From JALORV01 sp963780715 (GTDB lineage Bacteria > Pseudomonadota > Gammaproteobacteria > Burkholderiales > Burkholderiaceae_F), in contig CAWADK010000001.1 in the NCBI GenBank assembly GCA_963780715.1, positions 67,065-131,064 of the forward strand: DNA of 64,000 nucleotides, given 5' to 3'. The translations under genes were made by a program, and so were the position numbers. Under the pieces are notes generated by a model. It searched no databases. It saw only the letters and a list, made by a program, of their open reading frames with translations, and was not told the origin of the DNA. Positions 45,068-53,688 of the stretch are shown here, piece after piece. Position 1 is the stretch's first letter; each line of letters starts with the position of its first letter.

Positions 45068-45388
45068 CTATGCGGCGACGGAATGCGCTTCGAGGCTTAC
45101 GTTCAGGCACTCGCGCATGACTAGAAAGATGGCTGCGAGGTTGTCCATACTCGGATTGCCTGCCGGTGAAAGCATGCGGTGCAAGCTTTTGCTCGGCTTG
45201 TCGGTCATCGTGGCCAACTGCTCGAAGCCGATCGTGGCATTGACCAGATCACGCAGGATAAGTCTTGCGGTTTCCGGCTCGCCATTCAGGAACAAGGTGG
45301 CTGCCTCATCGAGCAAGGCCTGCGCGAACGCAGGATCACGGTTAACCCGTTCGACTACCGTTTGCTTGAAATTGCGTGTAAGCGCCAT
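45068..45388 (-). CDS. HigA-type transcriptional regulator/antitoxin
   Basis: 106 residues from the ATG at 45388 (MALTRNFKQTVVERVNRDPA). C-terminal helix-turn-helix region SKSLHRMLSPAGNPSMDNLA with a LNVSLEAH end is that of HigA-like antitoxins. Lies 5 bases after the toxin gene. The longer open frame upstream is the shadow of the toxin gene. Confidence 0.82.
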   Translation of the reverse strand: MALTRNFKQTVVERVNRDPAFAQALLDEAATLFLNGEPETARLILRDLVNATIGFEQLATMTDKPSKSLHRMLSPAGNPSMDNLAAIFLVMRECLNVSLEAHSVAA

Positions 45389-45393
45389 TGCTT

Positions 45394-45756
45394 TCACCTC
45401 TTGCGCGGCCCAGCTGGCCTGGCCGCCTTGACCTGCGCCTTCTTGCGCGCCTTGTACTCTGCCAACAAGGCCTTGGCCTGATCGATATCGCGTTGCTGGC
45501 CGCGCTTTGTTCCGCCGCCAAACAGCACGATCAGCGTATCGCCGTCTTTCGCCAGATAGATCCGGTAGCCCGGTCCCCAGTCGATGACGCACTCACCCAT
45601 TCCAGCGAACCACTTAATGCTGGACGTGTTGCCAAGCTCCAGGCGCAGCTTGGCGGTCGTAACCTTGGCCGCGCTCTGCGGGTCGAGGCTGTCGAACCAC
45701 CGGCGGTAGGGATTCGAGCCGTCTTCGCGCAGGTACTCTTCGACCCGGATAGGCAT
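45394..45756 (-). CDS. HigB/RelE-type toxin (addiction module killer protein)
   Basis: 120 residues. Family pattern: SNPYRRWFDSLDPQSAAKVT, MGECVIDWGPGYRIYLAKDG and VLFGGGTKRGQQRDIDQAKA. Basic C-terminal tail (KKAQVKAARPAGPRKR). Toxin-first order with the antitoxin gene directly downstream. Intact. Confidence 0.86.
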   Translation of the reverse strand: MPIRVEEYLREDGSNPYRRWFDSLDPQSAAKVTTAKLRLELGNTSSIKWFAGMGECVIDWGPGYRIYLAKDGDTLIVLFGGGTKRGQQRDIDQAKALLAEYKARKKAQVKAARPAGPRKR

Positions 45757-45881
45757 GCTGAAAGGTAACGTATAAGTTACCTTTCGTCAAGCGCCCCGCG
45801 TGGGTAGCTTGCTGAACCGAACTCTTCGCAACGACGAAGCCAATTACGTCGCCGGACCGCAGGCGAACCATGCGCCGCCGC

Positions 45882-45930
45882 GTCCGCTTCCAGGCAAATC
45901 AGGGGTCCATGCGGGATGGCAGGTGATGGC
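45882..45930 (+). repeat. Interspersed repeat, copy 6
   Basis: GTCCGCTTCCAGGCAAATC start and GGCAGGTGATGGC end, 16 bases past the 3' end of the XRE antitoxin gene. Confidence 0.65.
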
Positions 45931-45946
45931 AGAGTTGCGCCGAGAC

Positions 45947-46240
45947 CTACTGGTGCAGCGCCTCCAATGCCGCTTTGGGATCTGAGGCAACGATTCTTAG
46001 CAAAGCGCGGGCAGCGCCCGTCGGACGGGTTCTTTGCTGCTCCCAGTTCTGCAGCGTGCGCAGGTTCACGCCGATCAACTTCGCGAACTGGGCTTGGCTG
46101 ATCTTCGCCGCTTCCCGGATCGCCCGTACGTCCGGGTCGCTCATTCTGGTTGCCCGAACGCCAGCCACGGACTTGCCCGCCATGTGGCGCTTCATCTCGC
46201 GCACGCCGCGCACCAGTTGATCGAAGTGTTGCTTATCCAT
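45947..46240 (-). CDS. XRE-family antitoxin (HigA2/NadS type)
   Basis: 97 residues. Helix-turn-helix in REAAKISQAQFAKLIGVNLR followed by TLQNWEQQRTRPTGAARALL, the classic HigA2/NadS arrangement. The start overlaps the 3' end of the toxin gene, giving the toxin-first order. Intact although the toxin carries a stop codon. Confidence 0.86.
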   Translation of the reverse strand: MDKQHFDQLVRGVREMKRHMAGKSVAGVRATRMSDPDVRAIREAAKISQAQFAKLIGVNLRTLQNWEQQRTRPTGAARALLRIVASDPKAALEALHQ

Positions 46241-46553
46241 CGTCGACTTCCTTCATCAATGCCGCCAGGACCCTCAGCTGCTGAGTTGTCAAGTCTTCCT
46301 GCCTGGCTTTCACGTAACCGAAGACCAAGTAGATCCGGTCAGCCGAGGTCTGCAGGTAGTAGATCACCCGGGCTCCGCCGCGCTTGCCACGTCCCTACGC
46401 GGCCCAGCGCAGCTTACGGAGCCCACCGGTTCCGCGGATAACTTCGCCCGCGGTGGGGGTCACCAACAAGAAGCGTTGCAGGGCGCGCAACTCGTCGTCG
46501 GTCCAGTGCTCCTCGCGAAAGCGGACGAACGGCGTGAGCTCGACGAAGATCAT
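46233..46553 (-). pseudogene. RelE/HigB2-type toxin with in-frame amber codon
   Basis: Reads MIFVELTPFVRFREEHWTDD, LVTPTAGEVIRGTGGLRKLR, WAA, then TAG at 46395-46397, then GRGKRGGARVIYYLQTSADR and YLVFGYVKARQEDLTTQQ to a TAA at 46233. The frame stays the same on both sides, so a single TCG-to-TAG-type change at a serine position in the conserved SGRGKRGG segment breaks it. About 106 codons, normal length for this toxin. Confidence 0.82.
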
Positions 46554-46623
46554 TGTGCGCAATATACGCGTCTAGCGTATACGCGGCAAGCGTAGTCGGT
46601 CGATGCTGAGGAGAGCGCCAGAC

Positions 46624-46675
46624 GGTCAGCTAACGGGCAGATTGGGGAGCCGGCGAAAGGGACCGCTCCTGGCCG
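46624..46675 (+). repeat. Interspersed repeat, copy 7 (divergent)
   Basis: GTCAGCTAACGGGCAGATTG start and CTCCTGGCCG end, 11 bases past the 3' end of the SnoaL-like gene. Confidence 0.55.
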
Positions 46676-46685
46676 AGTCGTGAAT

Positions 46686-47081
46686 TCAGCCTGTTAGAGG
46701 CGGACGGTTTTTCCGATAGGAGTCTTTCAGGGCGATCTTGCCGTACCGAAACGTGAATACATCGCAACCGCGGACTTCCACGCGAGTGCCGTCGGCACGT
46801 GTTCCCGTAAACGTCCACTCTGACACTCCCCGGTCTCCTTGGACAAAATGCTGGGCGCCACCCCAGTGGGCATCTGGGAAGGTCGCCCATACCTCCGCAA
46901 AGCCGCTTCGGACGGCTTCACGACCTGTATATCGGGTGCCGAAGACCTCGGGGCCCGCAGACCCTTCGAAAACACAATCGTCGGTCATGAATGACATCAA
47001 GGCATCTACATCGTGACGATTCCACGCATCGGCGAATGCTTGCAGAATCTCCGTGGTGACCCCGGGAATAACATCTGGCAT
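46686..47081 (-). CDS. SnoaL-like (nuclear transport factor 2 fold) protein
   Basis: 131 residues. Opening helix ILQAFADAWNRHDVDALMSF, DDCVFEGSAGPEVFGTRYTG, the YTGREAVRSGFAEVWATFPD segment and the terminal beta sheet with VEVRGCDVFTFRYGKIALKD are the standard ketosteroid-isomerase/SnoaL signature. Small cytoplasmic protein, substrate unknown. A typical single-gene unit in the array. Confidence 0.82.
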   Translation of the reverse strand: MPDVIPGVTTEILQAFADAWNRHDVDALMSFMTDDCVFEGSAGPEVFGTRYTGREAVRSGFAEVWATFPDAHWGGAQHFVQGDRGVSEWTFTGTRADGTRVEVRGCDVFTFRYGKIALKDSYRKNRPPLTG

Positions 47082-47267
47082 CGGCTCTGATCTCCCTTGT
47101 GAACGACGATTTAGTGGAGCTTCCGCGGCCCGAACAAACGTCTGGGAAGTAAGAGTATCGGAGAGATGGCGGCTGTCGGCTCAATCAGCCGCGCGTTTGA
47201 CTCGTCCGGTTCTGGCCGGCACCAGTAGCCTGTAAGACTCGCCAATTGACGCGAGCAGCGCCCGGAG

Positions 47268-47597
47268 TCAGGCGAACTGAAGCTCGATCTTGCCTGCGCG
47301 TCGGCGCACCGGGCCGACGACGATCTTCACGTCGTGGCCCAGTCTTGTGACCAGTTCCAGCAGTTTGGCTTCGCTGACGCCGCGGAATTGACCACGGGTG
47401 ATGCGGGACACCTTGGACTGGTCCACCCCAAGGAGGTCGGCAGCGCCTTTCTGGGTCAGCCGACGGGCCTTGATGGCGCGGGTAATTTCGGCGGCGAGTT
47501 GCGACTTGCGCTGCATCTCGGCAGCGTTGGAATAACCGAGGTCCGCATAGACGTTGGTGCTGCCTTCTTCGATAAGGATCTCGTTCTTGCGGCTCAT
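47268..47597 (-). CDS. XRE-family antitoxin
   Basis: 109 residues. HTH in RRLTQKGAADLLGVDQSKVS followed by RITRGQFRGVSEAKLLELVT, as in HigA-like antitoxins paired with phage-derived Gp49-like toxins. ATG overlaps the toxin stop by four bases. Intact while the partner is interrupted. Confidence 0.86.
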   Translation of the reverse strand: MSRKNEILIEEGSTNVYADLGYSNAAEMQRKSQLAAEITRAIKARRLTQKGAADLLGVDQSKVSRITRGQFRGVSEAKLLELVTRLGHDVKIVVGPVRRRAGKIELQFA

Positions 47598-47986
47598 CAG
47601 CTTGCCCCTTGTCTTTTCTGCCATGCTTCGAAGTCCAGCTTCGCGGCCTTGAGTCGGGTGTAGATCAGGTCGATGTCTTCCTTCGGTGTCTTGATCCCGC
47701 TCTTGGACTTCTTCTGGAAACAGTGCAGGACGTAGACTCATCCCGAGAACTTGACCGTGTAGACGGCGCGGTAAGTGTCTCCCCGGTCGTCTTCGACGAT
47801 TTCCAGCACGCCCGCTGACCCGAAACCAGTCATCACCTTGGCGTCCTGGTGCTTGCCGACGGCCTGTGCCAGGTCGATGGCATGCCCAAACACGTCCTTG
47901 ACGTCCTCGGGCATCGCGTCGAGGTCGCGCTTTGCGGAGCCGACCCACTTGATGGGCTTGCGGGGCTGCTTCGACATCAGCGACAT
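47597..47986 (-). pseudogene. Gp49/HigB-like toxin with in-frame opal codon
   Basis: Reads KPIKWVGSAKRDLDAMPEDV, GFGSAGVLEIVEDDRGDTYR, AVYTVKFSG, then TGA at 47738-47740, and continues in the same frame as VYVLHCFQKKSKSGIKTPKE and DIDLIYTRLKAAKLDFEAWQ to the stop overlapping the antitoxin start. The family consensus runs through this point without a gap, so it is a nonsense change rather than a frameshift. Second disarmed toxin of the array. Confidence 0.82.
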
Positions 47987-48026
47987 TATGCCAATTTAGG
48001 CATATCAGTATCAATACGACGGGGAT

Positions 48027-48060
48027 GTTGCTGTCGGACCCCAACGGAGGGTCTTGGCCG
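48027..48060 (+). repeat. Interspersed repeat, copy 8 (short, divergent)
   Basis: GTTGCTGTCGGACC start and GTCTTGGCCG end, 15 bases past the 3' end of the GNAT gene. The middle is shortened. Confidence 0.4.
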
Positions 48061-48075
48061 TCAGCGACGGGTCCG

Positions 48076-48594
48076 TCATGGATGAACCTTGGCGGGCAGG
48101 AATCGAATCATGTGCTCCTCATCAAGGAAGCGCCCGTCTACTTGCATTGCCGCATTCTCAATTCCATACGGCACAAACCCTGCCGACACATAGAGCGACC
48201 GCGCCAAGCTGTAGCCGCTGTACACGGAGATGCAGACCTGCGTAATCCCAGGCGCCTGGGCCGCGAAATCGATGGCTGCCTCTAGCAAGCGTCGGCCCAG
48301 CCCTTTCCCTCGGCTTTCCGGCCCCACGTACATGCCCACACGTAAGCCTTGTGGCGGATCTTCTGCATCTGCTCGCGACCGAGTCCTGCCATCACAATCA
48401 GCTGGTCGGCCTCGTATGCGCCAAACACGGCCCGGTCTGCGGTCGGCTCCAGCCGACTCGCAACTTTCCGCGATGCTGAGGTGTGCTTCTTCTTCGTAGC
48501 TGGAGGTGAATGACTGCGGACTATTCAGTAGTGCGCGAAGGCGCAGTTCCTGAAAGGCTGCCGCGTTGGCAGCAAGGAGCCGGCGAATGGTCAC
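48076..48594 (-). CDS. GNAT acetyltransferase with an out-of-frame middle segment
   Basis: 172 codons. N-terminal LRLRALLNSPQSFTSSYEEE and the acetyl-CoA-binding SRGKGLGRRLLEAAIDFAAQ followed by YSLARSLYVSAGFVPYGIE are typical GNAT. The roughly 50 residues between do not look native in this frame, but the next frame there reads RLEPTADRAVFGAYEADQLI and VMAGLGREQMQKIRHKAYVW, a perfect GNAT core. Two opposite single-base shifts, near 48470 and 48320, would restore it. Overlaps the VOC gene by four bases. Confidence 0.75.
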   Translation of the reverse strand: MTIRRLLAANAAAFQELRLRALLNSPQSFTSSYEEEAHLSIAESCESAGADRRPGRVWRIRGRPADCDGRTRSRADAEDPPQGLRVGMYVGPESRGKGLGRRLLEAAIDFAAQAPGITQVCISVYSGYSLARSLYVSAGFVPYGIENAAMQVDGRFLDEEHMIRFLPAKVHP

Positions 48595-48989
48595 GCGGGA
48601 TGATTCCCGGCGCTGTGTCGTCGCTCGGGCTGGGTAAGTTCGATCCGATTGCCGAAGGGATCTTCCGTGAAAGCGCGCTGGCCGCCTTGGAGCTGAACCG
48701 AGTCAACCACCACGCGAAACCCATTCGCTTCGAGATCTTTTGTGATTGCCTCGAGGTCGTCCACCACGAAGGCGGGATGAGCTTTCTTGGCAGGACGGAA
48801 GTCATCTTCCACGCCAAGGTGCAATTGTTGAGTTCCGCACTGGAACCACAGGCCTCCTCGCGCCGCCAACGGCTCCGGCTTCGGGATCTCAGCCAATCCC
48901 AGGACGCGTCCGTAGAAGGCTCGCGCTGCGGCTTCTTCGCCACGCGGCATTGCGACCTGCAAGTGATCTAGCGCCAGCGCCTTGGCCAT
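48591..48989 (-). CDS. VOC-family (glyoxalase fold) protein
   Basis: 132 residues. LDHLQVAMPRGEEAAARAFY and the end TEDPFGNRIELTQ carry the metal-ligand positions of the vicinal-oxygen-chelate family. Overlaps the GNAT gene start, so the two form a two-gene unit in the array. Substrate unknown. Confidence 0.83.
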   Translation of the reverse strand: MAKALALDHLQVAMPRGEEAAARAFYGRVLGLAEIPKPEPLAARGGLWFQCGTQQLHLGVEDDFRPAKKAHPAFVVDDLEAITKDLEANGFRVVVDSVQLQGGQRAFTEDPFGNRIELTQPERRHSAGNHPA

Positions 48990-49026
48990 GGACGCAATCT
49001 AGCGCGCGGGCGAGTCGCAGAAAAGC

Positions 49027-49077
49027 GTCCGCTGTCCGGCAAATCGTGCGGCGCAACCAAATGGCAGGTCGTGGCCG
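49027..49077 (+). repeat. Interspersed repeat, copy 9
   Basis: GTCCGCTGTCCGGCAAATCG start and GGCAGGTCGTGGCCG end, with the same centre as copy 3. It lies about 155 bases past the 3' end of the 49234 gene. Confidence 0.75.
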
Positions 49078-49233
49078 ATAGCTCCATGCGATGCCGATCA
49101 GCCGCCCATTCGGCGGTGACCGTCGATCGACTGGATCGCCTACAACGCCTCCACGTCCGGATACCCTTCTCGAAGCGGATCGAATCGGACTTTGCCCCGA
49201 TCTCTCCGCAAGTCCGTTTCTTGCGGTGAGTGA

Positions 49234-50037
49234 TCATTTTTTCAGTTCCTTGTTTGCGCGTTCGATTGCTTCACGGTCTAGACGCTTTTCGTCCTTTGCA
49301 CGTGCGATTGCTTCCTCCTCTTGTTCGCGCTTCGTGCGCTCGATGCTTTCCGCAATGAGTTGAGACGCGATAGTTCGCTTGCCCTCTTTGGAAGCCAAGG
49401 CTTCTATATCGAAGCCGCACGCTTCTGAGGCTGTACCTTCGTACATCGGCATGTCGGTGTGCGCGAACATCATGTCAAAGTCGGACGCGCGCCGGACCCG
49501 CTCGGGCGTGTTCAGAACTTGTAACCGCACGTGCCTGTGGGTACCACGTTCTCGTGTTTCGTTTGTTTCTAGACCGAAGGCACAGGCCGCCTCACGCGCC
49601 ACGGTAGCGCCGAACTGCTTGCGTGTTTCTTCTTTGCCGAGGCTGTCGCCGTAATGCACCGTGCGCAAGTATTGCTGTGCGAGTGCCGTCAATTCCTTCA
49701 CCGCGATTGGCGAGTGGCCCCATTCGGTCACGATCCAGCGCTGCACGTCATCGCGCATGCCGTCCTTGTCGGCGTCGATGCCGTCGGGCGTGGCCTTGCC
49801 GGCTTCGCCCGGATCGGGCGGGAGGCTCGCGAGATGCTGCGGGATGCAGTCAACCGGAGCAGCGACGTTCGGGTTGACGGGCGAGGTGCAGATCGGCTTC
49901 GCCTTTGCTGCGGTCTGGGCGGGCTTGCCGCCGACCGCGTTCGCGATCACCGCGCGGGTCGCCTCGTCGCCGGCAAGCCACCATGTGCCGACTGCTAGGA
50001 GCAGCAGCCAGAGCGCATACCTCTTGCTTCGTCGCAT
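49234..50037 (-). CDS. Membrane-anchored protein with calcium-loop-like motif, unknown function
   Basis: 267 residues. One N-terminal transmembrane helix (YALWLLLLAVGTWWLAGDEA), then a periplasmic domain with GIDADKDGMRDDVQRWI, a DxDxDG loop like those of calcium-binding dockerin/EF-hand repeats, and a highly charged C-terminal coiled coil (RTKREQEEEAIARAKDEKRL). Four cysteines could form disulfides. No family recognised. Single gene in the array, same orientation as neighbours. Confidence 0.7.
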   Translation of the reverse strand: MRRSKRYALWLLLLAVGTWWLAGDEATRAVIANAVGGKPAQTAAKAKPICTSPVNPNVAAPVDCIPQHLASLPPDPGEAGKATPDGIDADKDGMRDDVQRWIVTEWGHSPIAVKELTALAQQYLRTVHYGDSLGKEETRKQFGATVAREAACAFGLETNETRERGTHRHVRLQVLNTPERVRRASDFDMMFAHTDMPMYEGTASEACGFDIEALASKEGKRTIASQLIAESIERTKREQEEEAIARAKDEKRLDREAIERANKELKK

Positions 50038-50077
50038 ATCGCGCCGTAGGTCCCTTTGGACGCACTCGCGTTAGCGA

Positions 50078-50128
50078 GTCCGCTTTCGAGCGATTCTGGC
50101 TGCTCGCGCGGAAGTCAGCAATTAGCCG
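50078..50128 (+). repeat. Interspersed repeat, copy 10 (divergent)
   Basis: GTCCGCTTTCGAGCGATTC start and AGCAATTAGCCG end, 11 bases past the 3' end of the HicB gene. Confidence 0.55.
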
Positions 50129-50139
50129 CGTACTGACGA

Positions 50140-50571
50140 TCAGACCGTCTCGACGCCGATCACCAAGCGTTGCCCGAGAACGCTGATCGCCTTGGCGATG
50201 CGCGGCAGCTTGGAACCGTAGTGCGGGTCGAGAAGTCGCCGAACCTCCTTCTCGTCTACGCCAAGCCGCTTAGCTAACTGCACTTTGCTGATCCCCGCGC
50301 GACGCATGGCAACATACAGCGCTGCCTTGGCGACAGTCTCCGGCGGTGGCGCCACCATGTGCTCGCGACGCCGCGCCTTGCTCGGCTCGGGGAAGGCCAG
50401 GCCCTCTGTCAGGTACGTGGCGAATACTTCATCCATCGCATCGGATGCCTGTTCCAGTGCCTCCTCGACGCTTTCGCCCTGCGTGATCAGTTCGGGCAGG
50501 TCGCGGCAGGTGACAACGTAGCCACCATCCTCGGCAGGAGAAAGCAGAACGGCGTACTGAAAACGATTCAT
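50140..50571 (-). CDS. hicB: HicB-family antitoxin
   Basis: 143 residues. N-terminal partial RNase-H fold (GGYVVTCRDLPELITQGESV, EEALEQASDAMDEVFATYLT) and C-terminal helix-turn-helix (GISKVQLAKRLGVDEKEVRR). This is the classical HicB layout. Pairs with the HicA gene directly upstream. Expected to inhibit HicA and repress the operon. Confidence 0.88.
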   Translation of the reverse strand: MNRFQYAVLLSPAEDGGYVVTCRDLPELITQGESVEEALEQASDAMDEVFATYLTEGLAFPEPSKARRREHMVAPPPETVAKAALYVAMRRAGISKVQLAKRLGVDEKEVRRLLDPHYGSKLPRIAKAISVLGQRLVIGVETV

Positions 50572-50581
50572 GCGAGTCCCT

Positions 50582-50794
50582 TTAGAGGTCCTTTACCTTG
50601 ATGCCGAGCTGGGAACACATCGCGTGAAGGGTCCCGGTTTTCAACTCGTCCTTCAGGTTGCGGACAACGGTAAATGCGGTACCAAAGTACGGCGTCTGGT
50701 GACTGCCTTTTCTGCGCGCCGCGTTCAGGACAACCGGGAGGTTCCGGGCACGCCCCAGCGCTTTCACCTTGCGAACGAACTCATTGCCAGTCAC
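50582..50794 (-). CDS. hicA: HicA-like toxin
   Basis: 70 residues. TGNEFVRKVKALGRARNLPV, GSHQTPYFG with the catalytic His of the double-stranded-RNA-binding-like fold, and GTLHAMCSQLGIKVKDL at the end. HicA is an mRNA interferase. Ten bases before hicB, toxin-first order. A slightly divergent N-terminal part (RGSHQ rather than KGSHH) is within family range. Confidence 0.85.
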   Translation of the reverse strand: MTGNEFVRKVKALGRARNLPVVLNAARRKGSHQTPYFGTAFTVVRNLKDELKTGTLHAMCSQLGIKVKDL

Positions 50795-50839
50795 AACTCA
50801 TTGTCGGACGAAAACGTCCGAAAGTAAAGTGCCAATTGG

Positions 50840-50855
50840 GTCCGCTTTGCGGCGC
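50840..50855 (+). repeat. Interspersed repeat, truncated copy 11
   Basis: Only the left end, GTCCGCTTTGCGGCGC, is recognisable, just upstream of hicA. It marks the right border of the array; the plus-strand cyclase gene begins 80 bases further. Confidence 0.4.
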
Positions 50856-50935
50856 TTTTATTCTCGACCAGGCGAGGCGTCGTGTAATGTCGCCGGCGCG
50901 GTGGCAGACCATTCCGATGCACCGCCGGAGGCACT

Positions 50936-52750
50936 ATGGGCGCCGTGGGAGTGACGCCGATGGGTGGAGCGCGATCTCCGCGCTGGAAGCCAGGGGTGGC
51001 CTGCTTGGCGCTGGCAGTCATCGTTGCGCTGGCGGCCGTCGGGTCAGGCGCCTGCGCACGGCTGGACGCCTTGCTTTACGACGCGCAGACCGCGGCGGTA
51101 CGAGTGGCCGCCCCGGTTCCTGCTGAAGGCGTCGTCCTGGTCGGTATCGATCAGGCGACCGTCGACGGGATCGCGGCGCCGATCGCACTCTGGCACGCGG
51201 AACTCGGCACGGCACTCGGCGCGATGGCGAGGGGTGGCCCCCGGCTGGTCGCTCTCGACGTCGTTTTGCCCGAGAGATCTATGAACGCCTTCGGCACGGG
51301 TCTCGACATCGCATTGCTGAAGGGCATCGTGTCGGCGCGGGCCGTGAACCCTGATGGGGGCATCGTCCTCGCGCTGCAACCGGACGCCGTGGGCGGTCTG
51401 CGGCCGATCTACCCGCCGTATGTCGCCGCGGCAGGGCCGCAGGGCGTCGGTGCAGCGGTATTTCGCATCGAGGTGGACGGCGCGGTGCGTTTCGTCGATC
51501 CGGACATCTCGACCTTCACTTCGGCCATCGCACGGCGCCTCGAACGCCCGACGCCGGTCGGCTACATCGACTACACGCGCGGCGACGGATTCCACTACGT
51601 ACCGCTGATCGAGGTCCTGCAACGCGCCCGCGCTGACGACAAGGCCTGGCTGGTACAGCAGTTCGCCGACAAGGTCATTGTCGTCGGCAGCGTGCTGCCG
51701 CTGCTGGATCGACGACAACAGCCCGTCGCGCTCGCAGCCTGGGAGCCCGCGCATGTCGAGCCTCCCGCCACGCTCATCCATGCGCAGGCCATACGCACGC
51801 TGCTCGCCGGCACCTTCATCCGGGAGTTGCCGCTGGCTGCCTTGCTTTCACTCGTGCTGGCCTTCGCGCTCCTGGCGCTCGTTCCCGGAACCATCGCACG
51901 CTGGCTCGCCCTGGGTGCAGCCGTCGCCGGCAGCTTCGTTGTCGCCTGCTGGGGGCTGCGCGCCGGTTGGCATGCGCCGCTGGCAACGCCCTGGGTTGCG
52001 GGAGTAACGGCGGCTGTCGCGCGCTCGGGGTTTGATGGCTGGCACTTCCTGCGCGAACGGAACCGGCTCGCGCGGCTGTTTGCAGGCTACGTCAGTCCGC
52101 AGGTGTTCCGCGGGGTCATGGCAGGTGATCTCGCGGGGCGGGGGCGGGGCACGCTCGGGATCCTGTTTGCCGACGTGCGCGGATTCACCACATTGACGGA
52201 ACACAGTGCCGCCGAGGACGTGCTGGATGTCCTCAATCGGTACTACAGCGCGGTCACGCCCATCCTGCACGCATATGGCGCGACGATCGACGCGTTCCGG
52301 GGTGACGGGCTCAACGCCCTGTTCGGCGCACCCGAGCCGCAAGCCGAGGCCGCCGGGGCGGCTCTGCGAGCCGCGCGCGCGATGCTTGCAGTCCTCGTTG
52401 CCGTCAACGAGTCGCTTGTCAGGGAAGGCCGTGCACCGCTGCAGATCGGCATCGGGCTCGCCTGCGGCGAGGCTGTGTTCGGTGACGTCGGATCGCGCGA
52501 CCGGCGTGACTTCACGGCCATCGGCGATCCCGTGAACCTGGCGGCCCGCCTGCAGGATCTGACCCGGCAGCTCGATTGTCCGATCCTGCTGACCGACGCA
52601 ATGCACGGCATGCTTTCGCCGGAGGAGGCTCTCGGCCTCGTTGACCTTGGCGTGCAGCCCATCAAGGGACACACTGCGGTCCGCGTCTGGGGCTGCAACC
52701 GGCTGCGCGCGGATGGCCAGGCCGCGGCCGACCCGCGACGCACTGTGTGA
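50936..52750 (+). CDS. CHASE2-domain adenylate/guanylate cyclase
   Basis: 604 residues. N-terminal helix, extracytoplasmic CHASE2 sensor (about residues 35-290; VVLVGIDQATVDGIA, then ARGGPRLVALDVVLPER), three closely spaced helices (about 293-375), and a class III cyclase catalytic domain from about 405. Metal-binding Asp residues lie in FADVRGFTTLTEHS and FRGDGLNALFG; transition-state residues lie in GDPVNLAARLQ. Makes cAMP or cGMP. Adjacent to a FecR-like gene and a Crp regulator gene, as often seen for CHASE2 cyclases. Confidence 0.9.
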   Translation: MGAVGVTPMGGARSPRWKPGVACLALAVIVALAAVGSGACARLDALLYDAQTAAVRVAAPVPAEGVVLVGIDQATVDGIAAPIALWHAELGTALGAMARGGPRLVALDVVLPERSMNAFGTGLDIALLKGIVSARAVNPDGGIVLALQPDAVGGLRPIYPPYVAAAGPQGVGAAVFRIEVDGAVRFVDPDISTFTSAIARRLERPTPVGYIDYTRGDGFHYVPLIEVLQRARADDKAWLVQQFADKVIVVGSVLPLLDRRQQPVALAAWEPAHVEPPATLIHAQAIRTLLAGTFIRELPLAALLSLVLAFALLALVPGTIARWLALGAAVAGSFVVACWGLRAGWHAPLATPWVAGVTAAVARSGFDGWHFLRERNRLARLFAGYVSPQVFRGVMAGDLAGRGRGTLGILFADVRGFTTLTEHSAAEDVLDVLNRYYSAVTPILHAYGATIDAFRGDGLNALFGAPEPQAEAAGAALRAARAMLAVLVAVNESLVREGRAPLQIGIGLACGEAVFGDVGSRDRRDFTAIGDPVNLAARLQDLTRQLDCPILLTDAMHGMLSPEEALGLVDLGVQPIKGHTAVRVWGCNRLRADGQAAADPRRTV

Positions 52751-52839
52751 ATTTTCTGCATCGTAAGAGCGCCATGCAGCGAATTGCCGGAGCTAGCTTC
52801 GAAATACCATGCAACAAGACAAAGGTCGGCGCTGATCGG

Positions 52840-53688
52840 ATGCCCAACAAGTCAAGCAATCGCTGTTCGAACCTGCGCACGTTCCTGCGGCGCATCGGGA
52901 CGTCTGTGATCATCGTCACGGTCGTCGGCGGCGCCGTTGCGGCTCCACCTGCGGAGCCGGTCGGGCTGGTTACCGAACTCGCCGGAGTTGGGAACGTCCG
53001 GCAAAAGCCGGATGGCGGCCCGCTCGAGCCTCTCCGCGAGCTGGTGCCGGGCGCCGTGGTTTCGCTTGCCGGCGCCGCCAGAGCCACCATCGTGCACACG
53101 CCGACCGGCACGGTGTATGAGCTGGCCGGCCCCGGCCGGTTTCAGGTCCAAGCCAGGAGCATCGAACCGCTCAACGGTGCGAAGCTCTCGAAACGCGGGC
53201 TCCCGCCGGAGCTGAGGGCGTTCCAGTTGAAGCCACTGTCGACAATGCAGGCCAGCATCGTGATGCGCGGCGCGGCGCCGCTGCGGCTCGAAGGTCCGAA
53301 CGGAGGTGTGCTCGCCACCGATGAGTTGATCTATCGGGTCCGCGGCAACCTGACCGTCCAGACAGTGGAAGTCATTGACCCGGAGAGCTCGGATGCCTGG
53401 CCGATCTCGAACACCGGTGCATCGTTGGTCGTCGGAACCTCGGTGCCCGTACGGCCGGGCCGGCCGTACACGGTCGTCGTCAAGGGCACGGACGCACGCG
53501 GCAAGTTGACGCAACTGTCGTCTCGTTTCTGGCTGATCGAAGCTGATGCTGCGTCGAGGCTGCAGGCGGCGCGCCCTGAAGAGTCCGCACCGTTGACCGA
53601 GCTGATCGTCTACGCGATGGCCGTGGAAACCGCCGGCGCGACGGCGACGGCGCGTACGGCCTGGAACACAATCAACAGACGTCGTTGA
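52840..53688 (+). CDS. FecR-like envelope protein
   Basis: 282 residues from MPNKSSNRC. One N-terminal hydrophobic signal/anchor (GTSVIIVTVVGGAVAAPPAE). The next segment, LVTELAGVGNVRQKPDGGPL with VVSLAGAARATIVHTPTG and TVYELAGPGRFQVQA, is a FecR-type beta domain that often accompanies CHASE2 cyclases. The second half is beta-rich and of unknown function. The frame overlaps the cyclase stop if the upstream ATG at 52747 is used; 52840 gives a proper leader. Confidence 0.75.
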   Translation: MPNKSSNRCSNLRTFLRRIGTSVIIVTVVGGAVAAPPAEPVGLVTELAGVGNVRQKPDGGPLEPLRELVPGAVVSLAGAARATIVHTPTGTVYELAGPGRFQVQARSIEPLNGAKLSKRGLPPELRAFQLKPLSTMQASIVMRGAAPLRLEGPNGGVLATDELIYRVRGNLTVQTVEVIDPESSDAWPISNTGASLVVGTSVPVRPGRPYTVVVKGTDARGKLTQLSSRFWLIEADAASRLQAARPEESAPLTELIVYAMAVETAGATATARTAWNTINRRR

